Shown here: positions 1 to 9,169 of the stretch, in pieces
Layout of the letters: each line of letters starts with the position of its first letter
Numbering within the stretch: position 1 is the stretch's first letter
NCBI GenBank assembly: GCA_900551865.1
Contig: URXV01000008.1
Span: 1 to 64,000 of the forward strand
Direction: 5' to 3'
Length of the DNA: 64,000 bases
DNA from: an uncultured Rickettsiales bacterium
GTDB lineage: Bacteria; Pseudomonadota; Alphaproteobacteria; RF32; CAG-239
Notes under the pieces: model-generated
The model's database searches: none
The model's input: the letters and a program-made list of their open reading frames with translations, nothing else
What the model was told of the DNA's origin: nothing
Program-made: the position numbers and the translations under genes

Positions 1-2
1 AC

Positions 3-212
3 CCCGAACGCAGCTCCCGCCCGCAGCCTGCCGAAGTCATCGTACTCGGCAAAAAGCTGGCGGTTTCCGGCGGTTATGAAAAGGAATTGAACCGGGTTTT
101 GCAGGGACAGGGCGGCAACGGCAACTCCGCCAACGCGCAATCCGCCGCCGATGACAACTCTGCCGTTTCATCGTTCGCCACCCGCCTCGGCAAACTCTTC
201 GGCGGAAGATAA
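3..212 (+). CDS. C-terminal fragment of an unrecognised protein, cut by the window edge
   Basis: An open frame enters from the left edge and stops at a TAA at 210-212, giving about 69 residues. The part seen has a short ordered-looking stretch (around VIVLGKKLAV), then a low-complexity Asn/Ser/Gly/Ala-rich linker, and a basic end finishing in LGKLFGGR. Codon use is GC-rich like the lpxC-recN block and unlike the AT-rich genes to the right. It converges with tolA, 80 bases away. I do not recognise the family; the rest of the gene lies outside the window. Confidence 0.55.
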   Translation, partial: PERSSRPQPAEVIVLGKKLAVSGGYEKELNRVLQGQGGNGNSANAQSAADDNSAVSSFATRLGKLFGGR

Positions 213-292
213 CCCGCCAGCCGCTCCGTTCCCTCTCTTCCGACACCCTTTCGGTACCAGATAGCGTCGTATGTCTGCCTCTCTCTGTCAGA

Positions 293-1330
293 TTATTTGG
301 ACAGCCCCAGCGGCGTAAACGTAAACCGTATCTCTTTCCAGTCGCTGTATCTGGAGCCGCTTTGCGCCGACAATACCTTAAAGACGCCGTAAACATCCTG
401 TGCTATATAAATGGCGCGTTCGGCGCTGTCTGCCAATGCCTGAAAATAGGTGTCAGTCCTGTAACGCCGCATATCTTCAATCTCTACGGATTCGATAAGC
501 CCCTCTTTTGTCAGTTTGACGCTGATGACAACCTCAATATTACGGTCGTCTTTGCCGCCGGCAATCGTTTTCCACGATTCCTGAATTTTGGATTTCACAA
601 AATCAATGCCGGATACCGTCAGCTCGCTGAAATACGACCCCTGGCTGTTTCCGCCCTCTATGCCGAGGTTATTGACCGGCTCGTCGTATGGAACCTGTGC
701 CGGAGCGTCTTCCTCGCCGATTTGTTTTTGTAAATCGTCAACGGAATTCATCAGGCTTTGCAGCGGGTTGGCACTCCTTACGGCATTTTTGTTCGGTTTG
801 GCTGCCGGTTTAGCAGTCGGAGTCGCCTTTTTGTCGGTCTCGGGCTTTTTCGGCTGAACCGGCTTTTTATTCGGTTTTATCTGCGGCTTTTTCTGGGGAA
901 TCGGTGCCGGTTTCTTCTTTTCTTTCAGTGGCTCTTTCGATTCCTTTTTCGGTTCTTCTTTGGTTTCTTCCGGTTTCGGAGCTTCCTCAATCAGCGACGG
1001 CGATTTTATTTCCGGCGCTTTTACTTCGGGAACAGGCTCCGGTTTGGGCTTTTCTTCAACTTTCGGTGCAGGAGCCGGCTCGGCTTTTTTGGGGGTAAAA
1101 CTCTCTTCAACAGGCTTTTCTTTGCGCGTTGCCGGTTTTTTTTCGGGACCGCGAACTGCTTTTGCCGGAATATTTGTCGTATCAGAAATTTTTACGTTTT
1201 CCAAATCGACCATAATCGGCGGTTGTTCGTCAAAATTACGTTTGCTTCCCAAAAACGGTATGTCAAAAACACATAGCAAAACTACTGCAATGTGTAAGGC
1301 AACCGATTTGTAAACGTAATTTTTCTGCAT
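293..1330 (-). CDS. tolA: TolA-like cell envelope protein
   Basis: This is the 345-residue periplasm-spanning protein of the Tol-Pal system, which links the TolQR motor to the outer membrane during constriction. It has one N-terminal membrane segment (about 8-24), then a long Lys/Pro/Glu-rich extended region (about 60-185), then a compact C-terminal domain (about 225-345) of the TolA/TonB C-terminal kind. Third gene of a tolQ-tolR-tolA operon, 14 bases after tolR. tolB, pal and ybgF do not follow; the next gene is convergent. The family call rests on architecture and position, since TolA sequence is poorly conserved; a TonB-like role is the alternative. Confidence 0.82.
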   Translation of the reverse strand: MQKNYVYKSVALHIAVVLLCVFDIPFLGSKRNFDEQPPIMVDLENVKISDTTNIPAKAVRGPEKKPATRKEKPVEESFTPKKAEPAPAPKVEEKPKPEPVPEVKAPEIKSPSLIEEAPKPEETKEEPKKESKEPLKEKKKPAPIPQKKPQIKPNKKPVQPKKPETDKKATPTAKPAAKPNKNAVRSANPLQSLMNSVDDLQKQIGEEDAPAQVPYDEPVNNLGIEGGNSQGSYFSELTVSGIDFVKSKIQESWKTIAGGKDDRNIEVVISVKLTKEGLIESVEIEDMRRYRTDTYFQALADSAERAIYIAQDVYGVFKVLSAQSGSRYSDWKEIRFTFTPLGLSK

Positions 1331-1344
1331 TAACCGAAAACTTT

Positions 1345-1773
1345 CTAATTTTTGCTTTTCCGGGCTTCTGTTTTCAACCCGACTTTGCTGAATCCTGCAT
1401 CTTTTAACATAGCCATCAATCCGATAACACTGCCGTAAGATGAAGATGTATCTCCGGAAATGGTAACCGTTACGTCTTTATTTTCTCCTTTGATTGCCTT
1501 AATCTTGTCAATAACCGTTTCCGGTTCGATTTGGCTTTGGCCGATGTAATAATGCCCGTCTTTGTCAACACTGATATTAATAGAGGTATCTTTGCCGTTC
1601 AGCGTACCTCCGCCGACTTTCGGCAGGTCAAGCGGGATTCCTGACGTCATAAGCGGCGCCGCAACCATAAATACCACTAAAAGCACCATCATAACGTCCA
1701 TAAGGTTTGTCATATTGATGTCGGCGTTGCGTCGGCTGCCCCGCCTTTGGATTCTTCCGTTAATAATTGCCAT
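1345..1773 (-). CDS. tolR: TolR / ExbD-family motor subunit
   Basis: Biopolymer transport protein that, with TolQ, forms the proton-driven inner-membrane motor energising TolA. The 142-residue product has a short cytoplasmic N terminus, one membrane helix (about 20-42) with the ExbD-type NMTNLMDVMMVLLVVFM pattern carrying the proton-pathway Asp, and a periplasmic domain of about 95 residues. The start at 1773 is chosen because a GGAG sits just upstream and the ATG lies 4 bases after the tolQ stop; a longer frame reading back into tolQ is not needed. Confidence 0.93.
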   Translation of the reverse strand: MAIINGRIQRRGSRRNADINMTNLMDVMMVLLVVFMVAAPLMTSGIPLDLPKVGGGTLNGKDTSINISVDKDGHYYIGQSQIEPETVIDKIKAIKGENKDVTVTISGDTSSSYGSVIGLMAMLKDAGFSKVGLKTEARKSKN

Positions 1774-1777
1774 ATCT

Positions 1778-2512
1778 TTATTCTCCGGCCATTTCTGCTT
1801 TAATAGTCGTATCGTCAATTTCCCGCGATAAAATGCTTGAAAATTCTGCCATAAAGTTTTCGAGCTTTTTGGCATAGCGGTCAATATCCGTGGTAATCAT
1901 ATTATAGGCAATATAAGCGGGAATTGCGGCAATCAAACCAAATGCGGTGGTAAACAGGGCTTCGGCAATACCCGGAGCAATAGAGGTCAGAGAGTTGCTT
2001 TGGGTAACTGCAATAGCATTAAAACATGAGATAATGCCCCAAACTGTTCCAAACAGCCCGACCAGCGGCGCCACCGAACCGGTAGAAGCCAAAAAGCCCA
2101 GATGATTGTCCATCTCGTCAAGCTCTTTGTCCATGGAAACCATCATCGCCTTTTCGATTCTCTGCTGCAAAGAAACGCCGCGCAGCCCTCTGTCTGTTTT
2201 GGATTTCATAATGTTCGTACGGCGCCATTCTTTCATCGCCGCAACAAACATAGCCGACATCGGATCCTGCGGATTGCCGATGGAATCGTACAGCTTGTCC
2301 AGCGAACCGCCGGACCAAAAACGCTCTTCAAACGTCTTGGACAGGCGTTTAACTTGGCGCAGCGTATTTATTTTTTCAAAAATAATCGCCCATGACCAGA
2401 CCGAAGCGGCAATCAGCCCAATCATAACCGCTTTGGTAATCAGGTCGGATGACCATACCATATCCCACATCGAAAGTTGATTTACAACCTCGGCAGCAAC
2501 CTCTGTTTCCAT
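1778..2512 (-). CDS. tolQ: TolQ / ExbB-family proton channel subunit
   Basis: MotA/TolQ/ExbB-family inner-membrane subunit, partner of TolR. There are three membrane helices: one near the N terminus and two in the C-terminal half, around the Gly-rich LVGLFGTVWGI and ITTAFGLIAAIPAY-type stretches that mark the family. First gene of tolQ-tolR-tolA. I chose the ATG at 2512, which has a GGGGA 6 bases upstream; an ATG at 2524 and a TTG at 2542 are also in frame but have poorer ribosome-binding sites. At 244 residues it is close to the usual family length (about 230). Confidence 0.93.
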   Translation of the reverse strand: METEVAAEVVNQLSMWDMVWSSDLITKAVMIGLIAASVWSWAIIFEKINTLRQVKRLSKTFEERFWSGGSLDKLYDSIGNPQDPMSAMFVAAMKEWRRTNIMKSKTDRGLRGVSLQQRIEKAMMVSMDKELDEMDNHLGFLASTGSVAPLVGLFGTVWGIISCFNAIAVTQSNSLTSIAPGIAEALFTTAFGLIAAIPAYIAYNMITTDIDRYAKKLENFMAEFSSILSREIDDTTIKAEMAGE

Positions 2513-2598
2513 CTTTTTCCCCATTTTTTGATAATTTTTCAAACTTCTTTGCTAAGCTTTAACATATAATTGTAAAAAATCAACTAATCAAAAAGAAA

Positions 2599-2640
2599 AA
2601 AGAGTTGTTCTTAAGATTTAACTCTTAAAAACAACTCTTT
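2599..2640 (-). terminator. Rho-independent terminator of the small membrane-protein gene
   Basis: An 11-base inverted repeat (arms 2599-2609 and 2630-2640) lies 4 bases after the stop of the 2644-2967 gene. On the minus strand it is followed by a T-rich run. It also separates that gene from tolQ. Confidence 0.8.
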
Positions 2641-2643
2641 CTC

Positions 2644-2967
2644 TCAAATGCATGTTACCAGCCATGATACAAACCAATAACCGGCAACAATGAATGCAGC
2701 GGCAAATACCAGAAGGACTGTCCATCCGATAAGTGCCAAAATGCCGTTTCCGAATAATTTGTGTATTCCAGTAACCCAGTAAACTAGGTATAAACTGAAA
2801 AATAGCACCTTTCTAACTGACCACCCCCAACTATGGATTGTATCCACAATAGAGGGGAAGAAATAATCGTTAGAAAAACCGATTTTGGCGTCGACATATA
2901 GTACGAGCCAAACGCTCAAAAGGGCGCAAATGCCAGCCCAAATGAACGAGAAGATACCTTCCTTCAT
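2644..2967 (-). CDS. Small integral membrane protein, function unknown
   Basis: A 107-residue, strongly hydrophobic protein. Three membrane segments are visible: about 7-24, about 52-68, and about 74-105, the last long enough to be two short helices. It has few charged residues and no motif I recognise. It is a single gene, followed by a strong terminator and ahead of the tol operon. Its ribosome-binding site is weak. I cannot assign a function. Confidence 0.6.
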   Translation of the reverse strand: MKEGIFSFIWAGICALLSVWLVLYVDAKIGFSNDYFFPSIVDTIHSWGWSVRKVLFFSLYLVYWVTGIHKLFGNGILALIGWTVLLVFAAAFIVAGYWFVSWLVTCI

Positions 2968-3077
2968 AACATATCTATATTTAAATTATATTTTTCTAGA
3001 CAAAACTATACCACATTTTTAGACTTTTTGCAAGCTTTTTACACCAGAGAGCCTGCTTTTTGCAGCTTTTGCCTCAA

Positions 3078-3105
3078 AAAAAGAAACCGTTTTCGGCTTC
3101 TTTTT
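3078..3105 (-). terminator. Terminator downstream of the secreted-protein pair
   Basis: A 12-base inverted repeat with a TTTT loop on the plus strand (arms 3078-3089 and 3094-3105, one mismatch). It is flanked by A/T runs so that on the minus strand it ends in a run of T. It lies about 60 bases after the stop at 3167 and ends that transcript; it may work in both directions. Confidence 0.72.
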
Positions 3106-3166
3106 ATATTTTTTCGAAAATCCGGAAATTTCCTGGAAATATCTGTATTCAAACTATCGTTATTTC

Positions 3167-3844
3167 TTAATATGGATTTTTAGACGGGTCTGGAGATTCC
3201 AAATCGTTGCTCCATTTAATGCGTTTGGCGCATTCATTGTCCGCTGCATTTTTAATCCGGCACAAATTGACCTCAATATCCGGTACGCCCGCCAAATTAT
3301 AACAAATGTCTCCGGTTGTCGTAATAAACCGTTCCTGAGAACCTTTTTCGGCAACGTTCCTGAAAATAAAAGCGAAAACACGATGCGGATAGACCAATTG
3401 CAGCCCCATAGTCTTTAATTCCCGGTCAAGATTAGATTTTAACGTAACGCCGAAAGTGCAGTTAGTCCGCCCTGTCATATCCTGAAATACCTTAAAGCTC
3501 CCTTTACTGACTCCGATAAGCATATCGCCGTTTAAAGGCTTGAGAATGCCATCTGCCGATACAGACGGAGCCGTCGCGCCGGTTTGCTTTATTCTTTCGG
3601 CAGCCTTTTGAGCTGTATTCTCAAAGTTTCCCGTATTTTCAGCATCTTCTCGAATTTCCGGGTGGTCTCCGAACATTTCATTAAACAAAGCTTCGTTTTT
3701 ATCGGTTTCGTCAAAGGACAGTCCGGCTGGGGCGGGAGCGGCGGCATCTGGTGCTTCCTCTGCATCCAGAACCTGCGCCTGCACCGGAAGTATAAGGCTG
3801 AAAGTTAAAAGCAAACTGCAAATGCCAAAACTGAATTTACTCAT
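3167..3844 (-). CDS. Secreted cysteine-containing protein, paralogue of the upstream gene
   Basis: A 225-residue protein with a signal peptide (hydrophobic core about 6-18, likely cleavage after VQAQ) and an Ala/Pro-rich linker. Its core domain (about 110-215) contains the pattern C-x-F-x-VTL, then an L-x-T...L-x-L-x-YP block, then ICY...NLCRI. The same spacing of C-x-Y-x-ITL, F-x-T...L-x-WP and KCY...TPCDI is seen in the gene just upstream (3929-4696), so the two look like tandem paralogues despite low overall identity. Probably periplasmic or exported. No known family recognised. Confidence 0.7.
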   Translation of the reverse strand: MSKFSFGICSLLLTFSLILPVQAQVLDAEEAPDAAAPAPAGLSFDETDKNEALFNEMFGDHPEIREDAENTGNFENTAQKAAERIKQTGATAPSVSADGILKPLNGDMLIGVSKGSFKVFQDMTGRTNCTFGVTLKSNLDRELKTMGLQLVYPHRVFAFIFRNVAEKGSQERFITTTGDICYNLAGVPDIEVNLCRIKNAADNECAKRIKWSNDLESPDPSKNPY

Positions 3845-3928
3845 TTTTCATCTCTCCTTTAAAATTCGGGCAGCCTTCTGTTTCGAAAACCGCCCGTATC
3901 CTGCTGTGATATCCGATAATGGCTTTTT

Positions 3929-4696
3929 CTAATAGATGTTTGTCAGCGTCTTGTCAGATGTTCCCATATTGTCGACAATTTTGCCGATAATCATATCAAT
4001 GTCCGAAAGTTCGCGGCTTTCTGCCGATTCGCTCATTGCGGCTTCTTCAGTTGCCGAAATGCGTTTAAACTCGCCGAAATATTCCGGATTCTTCGTGCTG
4101 ACAAATTGGAATAAATCCGTGCAATCGCTTTTATCCGCGCTCATTCCAAAACTGCCGATGGTTTCCGTATTGCGTGCGATATCGCACGGCGTTACCGTGT
4201 AATGCGCATCGCTTAACATCAGATAACATTTTTCATTATCCATATAAGACCGCAGGGAAATCTGTTTATCGGCACCGAAAGCGTTCACCGTTACCGATGT
4301 TTGTACTGGTTTTGAAACAGTTTCTTTGCTAAACAGCGATTTCTGCTTCTCTGCCTCTTCAACGCCCAGCAAGGACTCGACATAACGGTCAAATTTAAAA
4401 CGCTCGTCGACGACATCCGGCCAGTCAAGGTTTACGGTAAATGTTCTGAAGTTAATAGAAGTTCTGTTGTATAGGGTAATCATATAATTGCACCCTTTGA
4501 CAACGCCGTCTTCCAGAACCGGATCAATGTCATGAATCTTAAAAATGACGGCATCAGGCCTGGTAGACGGTTCGCCGGATTTTGCCGTGGTCTTCGCCGC
4601 CGGTGCCGGAGCTTTTTCTGCAGCCTGAAGCGCTGTCGGCGCCGCCATAACAGCCCCTAAAAGGAAAACAGCCAGAAACTTTATTGATTTTTTCAT
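3929..4696 (-). CDS. Secreted cysteine-containing protein, first of a tandem pair
   Basis: A 255-residue protein with a clear signal peptide (MKKSIKFLAVFLLGAVMAA, cleavage near LQA-AE) and an Ala/Pro/Lys linker. Its folded region shares the CxYxITL / FxTxxVNLxWP / CYxxxL...PCDI landmarks with the next gene. The two domains are separated by a variable insert (about 120-165 here). The C terminus is acidic and helical. An 84-base gap to the next gene suggests co-transcription. The conserved cysteines suggest disulfides in the periplasm. Function unknown. Confidence 0.7.
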   Translation of the reverse strand: MKKSIKFLAVFLLGAVMAAPTALQAAEKAPAPAAKTTAKSGEPSTRPDAVIFKIHDIDPVLEDGVVKGCNYMITLYNRTSINFRTFTVNLDWPDVVDERFKFDRYVESLLGVEEAEKQKSLFSKETVSKPVQTSVTVNAFGADKQISLRSYMDNEKCYLMLSDAHYTVTPCDIARNTETIGSFGMSADKSDCTDLFQFVSTKNPEYFGEFKRISATEEAAMSESAESRELSDIDMIIGKIVDNMGTSDKTLTNIY

Positions 4697-4805
4697 TTTA
4701 AAACCTCATAACTTCTTATGTATGACTGTATCATACGCACAGAGTGTTTAATTTTTATTAATTGCGTCGAAAAAAATAACAGCGCAAAATTTACTCGTCA
4801 GGCTG

Positions 4806-5669
4806 CTAAATATTTTCTTCGTCCATCTTTTTCTTTAAACGCAGTAAATCGGCCCAGACTTTTGATTTTTGTGAGGAACTCCGTAACAGGTAAGACGGGT
4901 GGTATGTTGCAAGAACATGTGCTTTCTTTTTTTCATTAATCTGATATTCCAACCATTTTCCTCGTGTCCGGGAAATAGAGTCAGATACATCCATCACTGA
5001 TTTTAAGGCAATTCCTCCCAGCAACAACAAATAATCCGGTTCAATCAGTTCAATTTGCCTCTTAAGAAATGGCAGGCAGACAGCGATTTCTTCATCGGTT
5101 GGCGTTCTGTTCCCCGGTGGTCTCCATGGCAAAACATTGGTGATATAGCAGTCTGGCCTGTTGACATGAATTGCAGCCAGCATTTTATCTAACAATTTTC
5201 CGCATCTGCCGACAAAGGGTCTTCCTATGCGGTCTTCATCTGCGCCGGGAGCTTCTCCGATAAGCAGCAGTTTTGCTTTAGGTGCCCCGTCGCCGAAAAC
5301 GGTGGAAGCTGCCGTATTTTTCAGGTTGCAGCCGTCAAAATTCTGCACGATGTTTCGCAGTTCGTCCAGAGAAGATGCTTTGGCACAAATATCGCGTGCA
5401 TTTTTTGTAGCAGCGGCATAAGGCTGCATGGTCTGAGCCGTCGGCACAAAACTGCGAGGTTCAGAGGAAGAAAAGTTCCCTCCCCGGCCGGTTGGCTGTC
5501 CGCTTGCCGGTTTGCCGGAAAGAGCTTGTGCCGGAACACTTTTAGTTGTAGCCTGAGAGAAAAACTTTTCGGTCTCACCGGTCAGGCACGGCAAATCGCC
5601 GCAGGTTTCATTGACACCTGCCCACAAATACCAGTCGAGAGCTTCCCGTATGTTAATTTGTTTATTCAT
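4806..5669 (-). CDS. Uracil-DNA glycosylase, family-4-like, alphaproteobacterial type
   Basis: A DNA-repair enzyme expected to remove uracil from DNA. The N-terminal 90 residues or so are a variable, Pro/Ser-rich extension. The catalytic domain (about 115-285) shows motif 1 GEAPGADED, a PFVGRCGKLL stretch, ITNVLPWRPPGNRTP and the C-terminal HPSYLLR motif. Classical family-4 enzymes hold an Fe-S cluster with four Cys. Only two equivalent positions are Cys here (GCNLK and AVCLPF); the others are replaced, including Trp in PWRPP. From memory other alphaproteobacterial members look the same. I start at the ATG at 5669; a TTG three codons earlier is possible. Confidence 0.85.
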   Translation of the reverse strand: MNKQINIREALDWYLWAGVNETCGDLPCLTGETEKFFSQATTKSVPAQALSGKPASGQPTGRGGNFSSSEPRSFVPTAQTMQPYAAATKNARDICAKASSLDELRNIVQNFDGCNLKNTAASTVFGDGAPKAKLLLIGEAPGADEDRIGRPFVGRCGKLLDKMLAAIHVNRPDCYITNVLPWRPPGNRTPTDEEIAVCLPFLKRQIELIEPDYLLLLGGIALKSVMDVSDSISRTRGKWLEYQINEKKKAHVLATYHPSYLLRSSSQKSKVWADLLRLKKKMDEENI

Positions 5670-5768
5670 TGCTGCCAATTATATATATTATACTTTTTAT
5701 TGCAATATAAAGCAATTATTTACACAAATATAATAAATTTAGTTTAAAATTAAGAGCAAATTGATAAT

Positions 5769-7589
5769 ATGAAACGGCAAACTACGGGAATTTTTAAACA
5801 TATGTTAAAAGCGAGCTACATTATCACCCTGTTAAGCGGGATAGGGATATTCAATTCCTGCACCGGCAATTTTATTAATATGCCCGAATATCAGCAGGAG
5901 CAGGCATATCTTTTGCAAAAGGATACTGCATACGGCAATTATTTAGCCGGCAGAGTTGCCCATATACGGCAAGATTATGATAATGCGGCGCGTTATTATG
6001 TACGGACGATAGAAAAGGGAATGGTTAATGAAGATTTGCTCGGTAAAACATATATCATTCTGGCATCACAGGGGAAAATTGACCAAGCGGTAAAATATGC
6101 CGGAATAGCCCGCAAAAATGGGGATAAAAACAATTTTATCGACGTTATTAATGCCGTTTATGCGTTTAAGCATGGTGATTATAAGTCTTCCCGAGTTGCT
6201 TTGAACAGCATAAATGAAAAAACATACAAAAAACTGATTGCCCCGTTGTTCAACGCATGGAGTTATGTCGGAGAAAATAATTACGAACAGGCTGTAACAG
6301 AGCTGCAGAAACTGTCAGGCATGGAAGAAATGAAAACAGTCTATAGCCTGCATAGCGGTCTGATTTCCGAATATTTCGGTAAAATGAAAGATGCGCAAAA
6401 ATATTATGATATCGTCATTAATGACAAAGCGAATGATATGTCGTTCCGGGCGCTGCAGATTATTTCAAATTTTCTGGTTCGCAACGGAGAAAAAGAAAAA
6501 GCACTTAATTTGGTAGCCAAATATTATGGTTCCAGCAATATAAAGGAAATGCTTGCCAGCCTTCGGGAAAAAATAAGCCAGGGCAACGCGGCATCTCCCC
6601 GGCTGGTAAATACTCCTGACGAAGGGGCGGGGGAAGTCTTTTTGGAAATTGCCCTGTTATTCAAATCTGTGCCGGTTGGTCACGATTATGCCCAGATGTA
6701 TATGGCTGTGTCAGAATATTTTAATCCCGACAATGATATCGCCAAAATAGCTATGGCGGATTTGTTTGAAGAGCGGTTGATGCTTAATGATGCCAATAAG
6801 TATTACGATTCGATTGGTAAAAAATCAGAGATGTATTATCCGGCGCAAATGAAAAAAGCCAATAATTTGTCTGCCGAGAAAAAATACAGCGAGGCGATAA
6901 AAGTATTAAAACGGCTGCTTCGGGAAAATCCTGGTAATTTTCAGGTATTGTTTAATCTGGGCGATGTTTTGCGTGTAAGCAATAATCAGCCGGATGCTAT
7001 TAAATATTACAATAAAGCCATAAATTCCATATTTTATGAGAGTGAAAAATATTGGCCGGTATACTATGCGTTGGCTGTTTCTTATGATAAAAACAATGAA
7101 TGGGGCAAAGCCGAAGAAAGTCTTGAAAAAGCTCTGAAATTAAGCAACCGTCATCCGCAGGTGCTCAACTATCTTGGATACAGCTGGCTTAAATATAATA
7201 TGAATACGGACAAAGCCGCGGCTATGATTTTGGAAGCTTATGAAAAAGACCCGAATGATGGTGTGATAATGGATAGTCTTGGATGGGTCTATTTTAAAAC
7301 CGGAGATTATGATAACGCCATTTTATATTTGGAAAAGGCATCTGAACTTAATCCTCAAAATGCCATTATCAGTGATCATCTCGGCGATGCATACTGGTTT
7401 GGCGGGCGTAAAAATGAAGCAGTATTTCAGTGGAAGCAGGCTTTGTCCCAAAAAGAGGAACAAGAAGAGTTAAATGCAAAACAGGTAAAAAATAAAATAG
7501 AAAACGGATTAAAAAATATAAAAAAGCTTTCAATCCAAGATGAAAAAATCAAGAAAAACCTGCATAGTCTGAATGATATAACCGAATGA
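5769..7589 (+). CDS. TPR-repeat protein with lipoprotein-like signal
   Basis: A 606-residue protein with a basic N terminus, a hydrophobic stretch (about 13-29) and a Cys at about 31 in a lipobox-like FNSC context, so it may be an outer-membrane lipoprotein facing the periplasm. The rest is helical with tetratricopeptide repeats. These are clearest at about 380-580, with units such as LNYLGYSWLK, IMDSLGWVYFKTGDYDNAILYLEKA and ISDHLGDAYW. Such proteins are scaffolds; alphaproteobacteria commonly carry a similar long TPR lipoprotein of unclear role. Monocistronic, divergent from the glycosylase gene and followed by a strong hairpin. Confidence 0.8.
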   Translation: MKRQTTGIFKHMLKASYIITLLSGIGIFNSCTGNFINMPEYQQEQAYLLQKDTAYGNYLAGRVAHIRQDYDNAARYYVRTIEKGMVNEDLLGKTYIILASQGKIDQAVKYAGIARKNGDKNNFIDVINAVYAFKHGDYKSSRVALNSINEKTYKKLIAPLFNAWSYVGENNYEQAVTELQKLSGMEEMKTVYSLHSGLISEYFGKMKDAQKYYDIVINDKANDMSFRALQIISNFLVRNGEKEKALNLVAKYYGSSNIKEMLASLREKISQGNAASPRLVNTPDEGAGEVFLEIALLFKSVPVGHDYAQMYMAVSEYFNPDNDIAKIAMADLFEERLMLNDANKYYDSIGKKSEMYYPAQMKKANNLSAEKKYSEAIKVLKRLLRENPGNFQVLFNLGDVLRVSNNQPDAIKYYNKAINSIFYESEKYWPVYYALAVSYDKNNEWGKAEESLEKALKLSNRHPQVLNYLGYSWLKYNMNTDKAAAMILEAYEKDPNDGVIMDSLGWVYFKTGDYDNAILYLEKASELNPQNAIISDHLGDAYWFGGRKNEAVFQWKQALSQKEEQEELNAKQVKNKIENGLKNIKKLSIQDEKIKKNLHSLNDITE

Positions 7590-7593
7590 TTCC

Positions 7594-7632
7594 AGAATTG
7601 CCGCAAATATACAAAATATTTGCGGCAATTCT
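7594..7632 (+). terminator. Perfect 17-bp hairpin after the TPR gene
   Basis: The arms 7594-7610 and 7616-7632 are perfect complements with a 5-base loop, starting 4 bases after the stop codon. There is no clean T run on either side, so it may act as a processing or stability barrier as well as a terminator. Confidence 0.65.
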
Positions 7633-7703
7633 CTGATTATCATAAATAACGCTCATGTTTATAGAAGAAGAGTATTGGTTGCAAGTATAAGCGTGGGATA
7701 AAA

Positions 7704-9068
7704 TTATTTTTGATATTGTAAAATAAGCTGTTTTAAATGTTTTGCAAGTCTGGCAACCGTTTGTTCGTCCTTTCCTTCAATCCGGAGTTTGATAACCGGT
7801 TCGGTGCCGGATTTTCTCGCAATCAAATTGCTGTTTTCGCCCAAAACTTTCTTTGCGTCATTTAAGGCTGTTTGGACATCATCATGTTCAAGGCTTTGCT
7901 GCATAAATTCTTTGGTTGAAAACCGGATATTTTCGATTAAACAGGGATAGGGGGAGAATATCGGAAAAATTTCATTCATAGGCTTGGCTGCTTCCAAATA
8001 GGCCAAAGCCAAAATAATGGCTACGGCCAAAGCGTCGCCGCTTTTTGCGTATTGTGAAAGAACAATATGTCCCACAGGTTCTCCGCCTAGCGAGGAAAAC
8101 TTTTCTTTCATTAAATCAATAACGTATCTTTCTCCGACCTTGCTTTGAAAATAAATAAAACCGTTTTTGCGCAAATATTCCCCCAGTCCCAGATTGGACC
8201 ATTCCGTACTGACGACAGTATTATTGTTGAGTTGTCCGTGTGCTTTAAGATATTGTGCCAAAAAACAGAGCAGCTGGTCTCCGTCAATAACTGCTCCCGT
8301 ATTGTCGACAAGAATAATCCGGTCACCATCCCCGTCAACGGCAATGCCAAAATGGGCATGGGCATCTTTAACGGTTTGAGCCAGCTGTTTTGTGTGCTGG
8401 GAACCGCAGTTTTGATTAATATTATATCCGTCCGGTTGATTATTGATTGAGATAACGCCGGCACCCAAATCCTTGAATGTCTGGGGAAGAATATAAGAGT
8501 AAGCGCCGTTTGCACAGTCAATAACCACCCGGAGCCCTTGCAGGGCTTTATAATTAGGCGCAATTTTGCGCATGCTTTCGATATAATCTTCAATTATTTC
8601 GTCTTTTTTTAAAATTTTTCCGAAACGCGTCTGTTTTAATACTGGCGGTGTTTCTTCGGCTAAACGACGCTGTTCTAAGAGCTTTTCAATTTTTGCATAA
8701 AAGTCGTCGGAAAATTTGTCGCCGCTCTGGTCGATAAGCTTTATGCCGTTGTCTTGATAAGGGTTATGTGATGCCGTAATCATTAAAGACATATCCACGC
8801 CGAGTTCCGGTGTTTTCAATGTAACCAATGGTGTAGGAACAATGCCCAGCAAAATAACGTCAATTCCGTTTGCCGTAAACCCGGCGCTTAGTGCTGCTTC
8901 AATCATATCTCCGGATATGCGTGTATCTTTGCCAATGGCTATTTTCTTTTTATCCGTGCACACCGTTTGGCTTAATATTTCTGCCAGTTTAAATGCAAAG
9001 TCCGCCGTCATCGGATAGAAACCGGCAACGCCTCTGACACCGTCCGTGCCGAATAATTTATTTGTCAT
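7704..9068 (-). CDS. glmM: Phosphoglucosamine mutase
   Basis: Interconverts glucosamine-6-phosphate and glucosamine-1-phosphate, feeding UDP-GlcNAc for peptidoglycan and lipid A. The 454-residue product is of normal length. It starts with the family signature LFGTDGVRG, has the phospho-serine loop TASHNP (Ser at about 100), the metal-binding loop DGDGDR (about 250), and the phosphate-binding RKSGTEP near the C terminus. It is a single gene here, not joined to ftsH or folP as in many proteobacteria. Assignment is secure. Confidence 0.97.
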   Translation of the reverse strand: MTNKLFGTDGVRGVAGFYPMTADFAFKLAEILSQTVCTDKKKIAIGKDTRISGDMIEAALSAGFTANGIDVILLGIVPTPLVTLKTPELGVDMSLMITASHNPYQDNGIKLIDQSGDKFSDDFYAKIEKLLEQRRLAEETPPVLKQTRFGKILKKDEIIEDYIESMRKIAPNYKALQGLRVVIDCANGAYSYILPQTFKDLGAGVISINNQPDGYNINQNCGSQHTKQLAQTVKDAHAHFGIAVDGDGDRIILVDNTGAVIDGDQLLCFLAQYLKAHGQLNNNTVVSTEWSNLGLGEYLRKNGFIYFQSKVGERYVIDLMKEKFSSLGGEPVGHIVLSQYAKSGDALAVAIILALAYLEAAKPMNEIFPIFSPYPCLIENIRFSTKEFMQQSLEHDDVQTALNDAKKVLGENSNLIARKSGTEPVIKLRIEGKDEQTVARLAKHLKQLILQYQK

Positions 9069-9169
9069 TATATTGCTCCATATTGCACCGCATTAAATTT
9101 TCCTGCCTGCTAAGCTAAAGCTATAAACGGCATAATGCAAGCATATTGTACATTGTGCTGAAAATAAAT

